Origin: Candidatus Latescibacterota bacterium
GTDB taxonomy: Bacteria; Latescibacterota; UBA2968; UBA8231
Assembly (NCBI GenBank): GCA_022826515.1
Contig: JAJDUT010000067.1
Coordinates: forward strand, 1-44,667
Reading direction: 5' to 3'
Length of the DNA stretch: 44,667 nt
Positions 7,950 to 15,926 of the stretch are shown piece after piece; positions within the stretch are counted from its first letter, which is position 1; each line of letters begins with the position of its first letter. Under the pieces are notes generated by a model. It saw nothing but the letters and a program-made list of their open reading frames with translations, did no database searches and was not told the origin of the DNA. The position numbers and the translations under genes were made by a program.

Positions 7950-9579
7950 TGCTTGCGCCTACGCCCTGCTGGCCTTGGCCGCCTGCGCCCCCACACCAGA
8001 CCTCACCCCGGTGCGCTTCACCGACGTTACCGCAATGTGCGGCTTGGATTTCCGCATGCACTCGGGCGGCCGAGTCAAAAACTACATCATTGAGGCCAAG
8101 GGCGGCGGTGGTGCCTTTCTCGACTACGACGGCGATGGCTGGCTCGACATCTACTTGGTCAACGGCTCGCGGCTGGAAGGCTGTCCCGATCCAACCACGG
8201 CCCCGACCAATGCCCTCTACCGCAACATGGGCGACGGCACCTTTGCAAACTACACCCGCACAGCCGGGGTCGGCGATACAGGTTGGGGCATGGGCTGCGC
8301 AGCGGCTGACTACGATGGGGACGGCGACCTCGATCTCTACGTGACCAACTACGGCCCCAACGTCCTCTACCGGAACGAGGGCAACGGCCAATTCCGCGAC
8401 GTCGGCCAAGCCGCTGGCGTTGATCTGGCGGGCTGGAGCACAGGTGCCAGCTTCGGCGACTACGACGGCGATGGCGACCCGGACCTCTACGTCGCCCAGT
8501 ACCTACACTTTGCTCCCGAGCGCGTTCCTCCCCGAGGCGGCATGTGGAAGGGAGTCCTAGTCTTCGCCGGACCACTCGGCCTCCCCGGGGCACAGGATGT
8601 CCTCTACCGGAACGAGGGCAATGGCCAATTCCGCGACGTCACCCGCCAAGCCAAGGCCGGCCAATTCGCGCCTACCTACGGTCTGAGCGCCCTTTTTTGC
8701 GACTACGACAATGACGGCGATCCAGACCTCTATGTGGCCAATGACTCGGCACCCAACTTTCTCTATCGGAACGAAGGCAACGGCCAATTCCGCGACGTCG
8801 GCGTGGAGGCCGGAGCTGCCCTCAGCGCCGAAGGGGGCGCACAGGCTGGCATGGGCATCGCGTATGGGGACTACGATGGCGATGGCGATGGCGACTTGTT
8901 GGTCACCCACTTTGAGGACGACTACAACACCCTCTATAGCAATCAAGGCAACGGCCGCTTCGCCGTGGTTAGCGCCGCGACCGGCCTCGCCGAACCGAGC
9001 CTGCCTCACCTATCCTTTGGCACGTTCTTTTTCGACTACGACAACGACCAAGACCAAGACCTGTTTGTGGCCAACGGACACGTCTATCCCCAGATTCGAC
9101 ACCTTGCGCCCGATGGCTACGCCGAACCCAACCAACTTTTTGCCAATCAGGGCCCGGCCAGCGCCTACCGCTTCGCAGAAGTCGCAGCCGGGGACGTAAG
9201 CCGACCCGCCGTCAGTCGCGGTGCCGCCAAGGGGGACTACGACAACGATGGGGATGTAGATATTTTGGTCTTCAACCTCGACGGGCCGCCGCAACTTTTG
9301 CGCAACGACGGCGGCAACCAGCGCAACTGGCTGAGCCTGAGCTTAGTCGGCGGTGGCCTAGGGGCGAAAGTCACCATCGCCAGCGGCGGAGTCGAGCAGA
9401 CCACGGAGATTGTCAGCGGCGGCAGCTTCCTTGCACACAGCGATGGGCGCGTCCACTTCGGTTTGGGGTTCAATCAGGCCGCCGATTGGATCGAAATTCG
9501 CTGGCCCTCGGGCCGCGTCCAGCGCCTCGAAGACGTGGCCGCCAACCAGTTCTTAACAGTAGAAGAGCCAAGGCTTTAG
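7939..9579 (+). CDS. CRTAC1/ASPIC-UnbV family FG-GAP beta-propeller lipoprotein
   Basis: 546 residues. A lipobox LALAAC places the lipidated cysteine at residue 16, so the mature protein is membrane-anchored outside the cytoplasm. Residues about 25-455 hold repeated FG-GAP/VCBS blades with calcium-type loops such as DYDGDGWLDIY, DYDGDGDLDLY and DYDNDGDPDLY. Each blade is followed by LYRNEGNGQFRDV-like strands. The C-terminus is an ASPIC/UnbV domain with the hallmark HFGLG and IRWPSGRVQ. In family members these propellers bind partners or glycans; no enzyme is implied. Some blades are nearly identical even in DNA, implying recent internal duplication. It converges on the TMTC-like gene at 9586 with only 6 bp between, and is a paralogue of the larger protein at 11312-14344. 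Confidence 0.9.
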   Translation: MRLSACAYALLALAACAPTPDLTPVRFTDVTAMCGLDFRMHSGGRVKNYIIEAKGGGGAFLDYDGDGWLDIYLVNGSRLEGCPDPTTAPTNALYRNMGDGTFANYTRTAGVGDTGWGMGCAAADYDGDGDLDLYVTNYGPNVLYRNEGNGQFRDVGQAAGVDLAGWSTGASFGDYDGDGDPDLYVAQYLHFAPERVPPRGGMWKGVLVFAGPLGLPGAQDVLYRNEGNGQFRDVTRQAKAGQFAPTYGLSALFCDYDNDGDPDLYVANDSAPNFLYRNEGNGQFRDVGVEAGAALSAEGGAQAGMGIAYGDYDGDGDGDLLVTHFEDDYNTLYSNQGNGRFAVVSAATGLAEPSLPHLSFGTFFFDYDNDQDQDLFVANGHVYPQIRHLAPDGYAEPNQLFANQGPASAYRFAEVAAGDVSRPAVSRGAAKGDYDNDGDVDILVFNLDGPPQLLRNDGGNQRNWLSLSLVGGGLGAKVTIASGGVEQTTEIVSGGSFLAHSDGRVHFGLGFNQAADWIEIRWPSGRVQRLEDVAANQFLTVEEPRL

Positions 9580-9585
9580 TTCCGC

Positions 9586-11331
9586 CTATTGTTTTCGCAG
9601 CCGCTCTTGCACCTGCGCTAGATAGTGCTGGGCCTGCGCGTGGTCGGGATCGACCACAAGCACCCGGGCAAAAGCTCGTGCCGCCTCGGTTAGCTTCCCT
9701 TGGCGAATGCAGACCACGCCCACGCCGTTCCACGCACCGGCATTTTCCGGGTCCAAGATCAGCATCTGCTCGAACGCCTTCAGTGCCTCAGACCACGCGC
9801 CCCGCTGCAAATGGACTCCGCCCAAATTGTACCAGGCCTTCAGATAGGCCGGTTCAAGGGCGACGGCCTGCTCATAGGAATGGAGTGCCTCGTCCCATGC
9901 ACCCTGCTTGACCTGCACAAGCCCCAGATTGTACCAAGCCATCGCGTAGTTGGGATAAATCGCCAGGGCGGAGTGGTTGTACATTTGGGCGCTGTCGAGT
10001 CGTCCAGCCTCCGCATGCATCCGACCCATCCCCAGATGCGCCCGAGCACTGCGGGGGGCAGATTGGAACTGTGTGCGGTAGAAGGTCTCGGTGTCAGCCC
10101 ATGTCGCGTTGCGTGCCACCGTCAGAACCGTATAGCAACCAAGCAATCCCAAGCCCCCTGCCCAGAACCCCCAACCCCAGCGCTGCGCCAGCCGCCAGAA
10201 GCCCCAACCTAACAGCAGGCAAAACGCGGCTGACGGTGCGTAAATCAGCCGTTCTCCCATAATGGTCGGCACTAGGACCAGAAAATTGCTCGTCGGTGCG
10301 GCTAAAATCGCATAGCTCCCTGCGACAAAGGCGACCATCGGCGACCGATGCCACCAGTACCAAGCCGCGCCAGCTACGATAAGCACTGCGGCGCAAAAGC
10401 CAGCCACTCCCCAATCCAGAGGATTGCTTACTAACTGGACCTGAGCGTGGGAGTAATCCGAGGAAAGTCCCAGCGGCCAGACCAGCAGCCGCAAGTAGGC
10501 AAATTGCACGGTTGCGGCCGTCAACACCCGCTCCAGCGGCGCGGCGTTCACCAAGGGATTGTCGAGCGCGGAAATGTCGCTGTCGGCTGTCCCTAGGGCC
10601 GCTTGGCGCAAGAGCAGCCACCCCACCAATACTAAGCCGTATCCACCGTAGGCCCGCCAGCGCGCCTTGAGCGGCTGCGCAGTGCAAATGTCCAGCCACA
10701 AAGCGACGAAGAGATAGACGGCGGCGGACTCCTTGCTCAGTAGCGCAAACCAGTACAGCACGCCAGCCCCTTTCCACTGCCCGCGGTGGTGCAAGGCCAG
10801 AAAGGACGCGCCCAAGAGCATGGCTAATGGCTCAGCACGACCAGTAATAAACGCCACGGCCTCGGTGTGGACCGGGTGTACGGCAAAAAGCAGAGCGGCG
10901 GCGAGACAGGCGTGGACGGCCAAACCCAGCCGCAGTACTAAAAGAAAGAGCGCACAGCTAGCCCCCGCGTGCAGCGCGGCATTGACCAGATGGAATCCCA
11001 CGCCGTGTGCGCCGGGCAGTCCCAAGGACTCGTTGGCCCAATAATTAAACGCCAGCGTCCAAACCGTCAGCGGCCGGTAGTGGTGTGAGTGCAGGACCTC
11101 GCCCCAATAGCGGCCAACGAGAATCCGGTCCACTCGCCACGGATCGTGCATCAGCTCATTGGCGGGGATCAGTTTGCGGTCGTCGTACACCAACTCGTTG
11201 CCCAGCGCATTGACATACACGCCGCACGCGACCAAGGCCACTAGCGCCAGTGCTACCCACTGGCTGCGCTCGGCGACCTCGGCGCATGCAGATGGAGAAT
11301 TTTCCTCCAGCTTATTGCACACTCGACTCAT
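9586..11331 (-). CDS. TMTC-like GT-C membrane protein with C-terminal TPRs
   Basis: 581 residues: about ten hydrophobic segments (from residue 26 to about 405), then TPR repeats (about 425-575, for example AWYNLGLVQVKQGAWDEALHSYEQAVALEP). The membrane part has the signature of the TMTC/DUF1736 family of O-mannosyltransferase-like GT-C proteins: VYDDRKL near the first helix (48-54), HHYRPLT (83-89), HPVHTEAVAFITGRAE (152-167), LLSKES (197-202) and SSDYSH (290-295). Known TMTCs transfer mannose from a lipid donor to exported beta-sheet proteins; donor and acceptor here are unknown. It is last in a leftward operon, overlapping the preceding gene by 20 bp. No good Shine-Dalgarno sequence is visible, so translation is probably coupled. 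A second member lies at 21080-22867. Confidence 0.85.
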   Translation of the reverse strand: MSRVCNKLEENSPSACAEVAERSQWVALALVALVACGVYVNALGNELVYDDRKLIPANELMHDPWRVDRILVGRYWGEVLHSHHYRPLTVWTLAFNYWANESLGLPGAHGVGFHLVNAALHAGASCALFLLVLRLGLAVHACLAAALLFAVHPVHTEAVAFITGRAEPLAMLLGASFLALHHRGQWKGAGVLYWFALLSKESAAVYLFVALWLDICTAQPLKARWRAYGGYGLVLVGWLLLRQAALGTADSDISALDNPLVNAAPLERVLTAATVQFAYLRLLVWPLGLSSDYSHAQVQLVSNPLDWGVAGFCAAVLIVAGAAWYWWHRSPMVAFVAGSYAILAAPTSNFLVLVPTIMGERLIYAPSAAFCLLLGWGFWRLAQRWGWGFWAGGLGLLGCYTVLTVARNATWADTETFYRTQFQSAPRSARAHLGMGRMHAEAGRLDSAQMYNHSALAIYPNYAMAWYNLGLVQVKQGAWDEALHSYEQAVALEPAYLKAWYNLGGVHLQRGAWSEALKAFEQMLILDPENAGAWNGVGVVCIRQGKLTEAARAFARVLVVDPDHAQAQHYLAQVQERLRKQ

Positions 11332-14300
11332 AGGCGGATAACTGCTTTAGGAGTGCCTCTCGCAACTGGACTGGCGTCAGCGCAATGGCCTGCTGCTGGA
11401 AGGCAACAGCCGCAGACCATTTTCCCTGCTCGGCTTGGGCCTGGGCCAGCGCCACCAGCGTCCTCACCAGCGTCTTGCGAGCCAGCGGCAAATCCACCTG
11501 CCGGGCCTGGGCCTGCTCCAGCACCGTGCGCGCCTCATCAACGCGCCCGGCCCGCGCCAGCGCGATGACTAAGTTGTTGAGCGCCCTAGCATCGTCGGGG
11601 ACCAAGTCAACCGCACGGCGAAAGTGGTCCAGCGCTTCGGCTAGACGACCCTGCTCTTCGAGCAAGACCCCTGTATTGATATGCGCCTTGGGAAAATCCG
11701 GTCGCAAGGCCAGCGCCCGACGCAGCGCGCGCAGTGCTTCTGCAGCCTCGCCCCGGGCGTAGTGGGCCATCCCCAAGCCGTAGTGGGCTTCGGCCAACTC
11801 CGCATCCTGCGCCAACGCTTGGGTGTAGTGGGCTATCGCCGCCTCGGTCTCGTCTTGGCGCAGCAGCACATTGGCCAGATTGGTCTGCGTCTCGGCGTCG
11901 GGTGCCAGCGCCAGCGATTTCTCGAACGCCTGCTGTGCTTCTGTTAGTCGCCCGGCCCGCGACAGCGCCAGCCCCAACTTCGAGTGGGCATCTGGATGCT
12001 TGGGCTGGACGCGGACGGCTTGGCGATAGCGATCGATCTCCTGTTTGATCGGTTGCAGCGCCTCAAAGCGGTGCAGGGCTTGGTCTGCGGCTTGTCTTTG
12101 GCCCAACCGCTGGTAGGTCCGCGCCAAGTGCAAATGGGGCATCGGCTCTTGGGGAGCCAACTCCCGCGCTTGGACAAAGGCGACAATGGCCGCCTCGCTA
12201 TCCCCGAGATGGTTATGGGCTAGGCCGAGCCGGTAGTGAGTTTCCCAGTCCTCGGGTGTCAGCGCCGCAGCCCGCGCTAGTGCTGCTGCGGCTTGGTCGG
12301 GCTGGTTGAGGTGTAGGTAAATGACCCCTAGCAACTGAGCCACCTCGACGACCGAAGTGTCCTGTGCCGCAGCCTGCTCTAGCACCTCGGCTGCTTCCTC
12401 GTAGCGCCCCAAGCCAGAGTAGAGCGCCACGCCAGCCGCGTAGTGCAGACGGACTGCGCCTCGATAGCGCCTGAGCGCTGGCCGCAACAGGGCCACCGCT
12501 TCTTGGTAGCGGCCCTCGCCGTATAGCGCAGTGGCCTGCTCGTAGTATTCTCCCGCCGTCCAATCTGGATTGAACGCGACCTCCTCGATGGAGCCTGTGT
12601 GCTCGGTCAACGGCGCGGGCACCAGCACTGGCGGTGGCACCTGATCGCTGTAGTGGGCTATTTCCGCCCCCTCGCCCTCGCGCAACGCCAAGTAGCGCCG
12701 GAGGGGCGGTTGTTCGACCACTTGCACTCGCCCCGACGGCCAGTGGACCTCGATTTTTTCCACTTGTGTAAGCCCGCCCAGTCCAAAGAGCACCCGCCCG
12801 TCGTTGGCGGACAAATAGCCGTAGCCGCGCTTGGCTTGGCGCACGAGTACTTGCCCATCTGCCCAAAGCCGCACGCTAGCTCCTTCAGCGGGCTGTCCCG
12901 CCGCGCCGATCAGCTCCAATCCCAGCCAGTAGTTGCGGTTGCCGCCGTCGTTGCGCAGCAGGCTCAGGCGGTCGTTGAGGTTGTTGACGAGCAAGTCTAA
13001 GTCGCCGTCGTTGTCGTAGTCGCCAAAGGCCGTGCCTCGGCTCACCTGTTCGGCCTCTAGCCCCACTGGGTCGGCCAGCGCAAAAACGCCGTCCCGATTC
13101 CAGTACAGCAGATTGCGCTGACGATAGCTAAGCCCTAATGGACGGGCTTCGAGTTGGGGGTAGAGATGGCCGTTGGCGACGAAGAGGTCGAGCCAACCGT
13201 CCAAATCAAAATCGGCTAGGGCGGTGCTCCAGCCCAAAAAGGGCCGCACCGCACCGCCCAAACCCGCTGCGTAGGTAGCATCGGCAAAGGAACCATTCCC
13301 TAAGTTTTGGTACAGGGTATTGACATCGTCGGAAAAGTTGGTGACTACAACGTCGTAGTCGCCATCGTTGTCGTAGTCGCCGCTATCGATGCCCATGCCA
13401 GCTTGGGCGCGTCCCTCCTCGCTGTAGGCCACACCGGCGAAGGCACCGACCTCGCGCAGCCGCCAAGCGCCGTCGTTGCGATAGAGCAGGTTGGGGGTCG
13501 AGTCATTGGCGATATAGATATCTTGGTCTCCATCTCCATCGTAGTCGGTAAAAAGCACCCCGAGGCCGAGATAGGTCCGTTGGTCAATTCCAGTCGCCGC
13601 ACTTACATCGGCAAAGGTGCCGTTCCCCTCGTTGCGATAGAGCACGTCTGCTTGGCCATCCAAGCCGTGGGGACCACAGAACACGGACAAGCCCTTCCAG
13701 CCGCTGCATGGCTCGCCGTCGCCGGGCGGATTGTTTAGATCGAAGTCCACGTAGTTGGCCACATAGAGATCGAGCCAGCCGTCCAAATCCACATCGCCAA
13801 ACGCCGCGCTAGCGCCCCAGCGCCGGTCGCCTGTACCCGCTTCTACGGAGGTGAAGGTGCCGTTTCCCTCGTTGCGGTAAAGCGCGTTCGGCCCCCAGTA
13901 GGTGACGTAGAGATCGAGATCGCCGTCGTTGTCGTAGTCGGCCACCGCACAGCCCATGCCCCAGCCCGTTTGCCCCAGCCCGACCGCTTGCGTTACGTCC
14001 GCAAATGCTCGGTCGCCGTCAGTACCCGGGACATTGCGCCAGAGGCGGTTGCCCGTCTCCGGCGCGTCTTCCGCACGGGTGCCATTGACGGCAAACACAT
14101 CCAGCCAACCATCCGCGTCAAAGTCGAAAAAGGCCACCCCCGAGCCCATAGCCTCCAAAATGTAGCGCTGCTGCGGGCCACCGGACACGTGGACGAAGTC
14201 CAGTCCGGCCGCTTGTGTCGCATCCGCAAAGCGCACGGCATGCACCGGCCGCTCTGCACTCTGCTCTGACACCGGCTCGGGCGCACATCCCCACAGGCTC

Positions 14301-14344
14301 AGCAGCGCGGCCAGCACAATGCCCTTTCCCGCGTTAGGACCCAC
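11312..14344 (-). CDS. ASPIC/UnbV beta-propeller lipoprotein fused to a TPR array
   Basis: 1010 residues. A signal peptide with lipobox SLWGC (Cys20), then a CRTAC1-type FG-GAP propeller (about 38-455) with repeated DYDNDGDLDLY/DFDADGWLDVF calcium loops and LYRNEGNGTF strands. An ASPIC/UnbV domain (about 475-553; FGLGG, HWPSGRVQ) follows, then about ten TPRs (about 597-1000). This joins the propeller of the 7939-9579 paralogue to a protein-interaction scaffold. The start is a GTG chosen because GGAGG lies six bases upstream. It overlaps the SGNH gene upstream by 11 bp and the TMTC gene downstream by 20 bp, so the three are tightly coupled. A membrane-tethered scaffold working with the glycosyltransferase is a reasonable inference. 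Confidence 0.9.
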   Translation of the reverse strand: MGPNAGKGIVLAALLSLWGCAPEPVSEQSAERPVHAVRFADATQAAGLDFVHVSGGPQQRYILEAMGSGVAFFDFDADGWLDVFAVNGTRAEDAPETGNRLWRNVPGTDGDRAFADVTQAVGLGQTGWGMGCAVADYDNDGDLDLYVTYWGPNALYRNEGNGTFTSVEAGTGDRRWGASAAFGDVDLDGWLDLYVANYVDFDLNNPPGDGEPCSGWKGLSVFCGPHGLDGQADVLYRNEGNGTFADVSAATGIDQRTYLGLGVLFTDYDGDGDQDIYIANDSTPNLLYRNDGAWRLREVGAFAGVAYSEEGRAQAGMGIDSGDYDNDGDYDVVVTNFSDDVNTLYQNLGNGSFADATYAAGLGGAVRPFLGWSTALADFDLDGWLDLFVANGHLYPQLEARPLGLSYRQRNLLYWNRDGVFALADPVGLEAEQVSRGTAFGDYDNDGDLDLLVNNLNDRLSLLRNDGGNRNYWLGLELIGAAGQPAEGASVRLWADGQVLVRQAKRGYGYLSANDGRVLFGLGGLTQVEKIEVHWPSGRVQVVEQPPLRRYLALREGEGAEIAHYSDQVPPPVLVPAPLTEHTGSIEEVAFNPDWTAGEYYEQATALYGEGRYQEAVALLRPALRRYRGAVRLHYAAGVALYSGLGRYEEAAEVLEQAAAQDTSVVEVAQLLGVIYLHLNQPDQAAAALARAAALTPEDWETHYRLGLAHNHLGDSEAAIVAFVQARELAPQEPMPHLHLARTYQRLGQRQAADQALHRFEALQPIKQEIDRYRQAVRVQPKHPDAHSKLGLALSRAGRLTEAQQAFEKSLALAPDAETQTNLANVLLRQDETEAAIAHYTQALAQDAELAEAHYGLGMAHYARGEAAEALRALRRALALRPDFPKAHINTGVLLEEQGRLAEALDHFRRAVDLVPDDARALNNLVIALARAGRVDEARTVLEQAQARQVDLPLARKTLVRTLVALAQAQAEQGKWSAAVAFQQQAIALTPVQLREALLKQLSAYESSVQ

Positions 14345-15905
14345 CGGACACCTCCGCTAATGCGCGTTGCAAAGGAGGGCGGTCTCCTATATGCAATTCC
14401 TCAAGCATCCGCCTTAGAAAGCGCAGCCCCCCCTGCTCGATGAACTGGCGACGCTCGGCTTCTTGTAGTTGCGGAAGCGCGGCCAGTTGCACCGCTATCA
14501 GCTCTGCCAGACGGCGACTGAGTGCCACCGGGGGCACATTATAGGGCATGCGCTTGAGAAAGAGCATCAGGTCGTTGCGCCGCCAGACCTCTTCCAGCGG
14601 CGGATAGCTAGGCCGATAGTCCTCGTATTCCCCTAGCGCAGAGGATGCACCCCACTGCCCAGCTAGCGGACTCGCCGCTAGAGTCTCAACCATCGTCCGG
14701 GCGATTAGGTAGTGGCCAAAGACTGTTGGATGTACGTATTCGGAGATCAACTCGCTGCCGACGATGCCGTGTGGCGACGCCGCAGAGAAAGCAGCTTCCA
14801 CTTCGCAGAGTAATACCCCGTTCGAGCTGGCGGCCACCTCGCGGAGTATCTGATTGAAAAGAGTCGGGGCACGGAAGGGCAAGCGATCCATGTCTCGCGC
14901 CCGTGTGAAAGCGGCTTTGGCCTCGCCGTATTCGCCGCGCAGATAGTGCTGTCGTCCCAATGCGAAGTGGAGATTGGCGCAGTAGGGATTTTCGCGCAGG
15001 GCGTTCCGCGTCTGCCGCTCGGCTTCTGCCCATTGTCCGGCGGAGGTCAACGCCTCTATCGTCGGCGTCACTGCATCGCACTCCGAGCGCAGCGGATGAA
15101 AGTCCTTGAGATTGGCAACTAAGGTCGAAAACAGCAGCGGAATCTCATGCTCGGTGGCAATGAGGGCGATTTCCTCGAGGTTGGCGCGAAAATTTTCCGC
15201 TGTCCTACTGTAGCTTGCGTCGAGTGGACCGATTTCCTCGCGTGCTAGATGCAGACCGAAGGATGGAGTCCCCTCCTCGGGTTGGGTCCAACTCTGTAGG
15301 TATGCGATTAATTCCCCTAGGTAGTAGTAGATGCGCGAGCGCTGCAAAAGCATATGGAGACGAATCAACACTCGGTGGTTGCCCACGCGGACAAAAGGCG
15401 TCGTAACCCCGTAGGGGCCCATGAATTCGTTGTGGCCCGCGTAGAGAATGACCAAATCGGGATCGTAGTCGGCGATCTCGCGCATAAAATCCACTAGGCA
15501 GAACGTATTGAGCGCGGTGATCCCACAGTTGATCACTTCAAAGTGCCGCTCGGGATAAGCGGCGGGAAGCATTTTCGCTAGGTAGTGGGGAAAGGCGGCC
15601 GAAACCGGATGCGGGAAACCGACGAGGGTCGAGGCACCCAGAGTGAAGACGCGCACGACACCGGGCGCTTTGTCGGCCGCAAAGCTCTGCGCTAGCGGCA
15701 AGGAGCGGCGGTATGGATGCTGGAAGAAGCGGTAGGCAACGTCCCGATTAGCAGTATAGACTTTTTCGCCGCCGGTCTCCGCCAACGCGAAAAGACGGGG
15801 CGAGGGACCTAAGCCGCAAAGTTGCAAAATGCCTTCGATCCCAACCAGCAAGCCCAACCCCGCAAGCGCAGATAGCAGGTTTAAGGCCAGCGCTTTTCTC
15901 TGCAT
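14334..15905 (-). CDS. Membrane-anchored SGNH/GDSL-type hydrolase with TPR insert
   Basis: 523 residues with one N-terminal hydrophobic segment (about 7-30), probably a membrane anchor. SGNH blocks are visible. Block I is FTLGASTLVGFP, with nucleophile Ser92 in GAS rather than GDS. Block II is NCGITALNTF (Gly128), block III is LYAGHNEFMG (Asn159 in GHNE), and block V is SEYVHPTVFGH, with catalytic His392 preceded by Glu rather than the usual Asp. A short TPR-like region (about 290-340) is inserted before block V. Family members are esterases or O-acetyl transfer/removal enzymes acting on lipids or glycans. Next to glycosyltransferases, a glycan-modifying role fits but is inference. It lies 21 bp after the discoidin/FlgD gene and overlaps the UnbV-TPR gene. 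Confidence 0.8.
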   Translation of the reverse strand: MQRKALALNLLSALAGLGLLVGIEGILQLCGLGPSPRLFALAETGGEKVYTANRDVAYRFFQHPYRRSLPLAQSFAADKAPGVVRVFTLGASTLVGFPHPVSAAFPHYLAKMLPAAYPERHFEVINCGITALNTFCLVDFMREIADYDPDLVILYAGHNEFMGPYGVTTPFVRVGNHRVLIRLHMLLQRSRIYYYLGELIAYLQSWTQPEEGTPSFGLHLAREEIGPLDASYSRTAENFRANLEEIALIATEHEIPLLFSTLVANLKDFHPLRSECDAVTPTIEALTSAGQWAEAERQTRNALRENPYCANLHFALGRQHYLRGEYGEAKAAFTRARDMDRLPFRAPTLFNQILREVAASSNGVLLCEVEAAFSAASPHGIVGSELISEYVHPTVFGHYLIARTMVETLAASPLAGQWGASSALGEYEDYRPSYPPLEEVWRRNDLMLFLKRMPYNVPPVALSRRLAELIAVQLAALPQLQEAERRQFIEQGGLRFLRRMLEELHIGDRPPLQRALAEVSGGS

Positions 15906-15926
15906 GTGACCGCCGGACGGCGGCCC

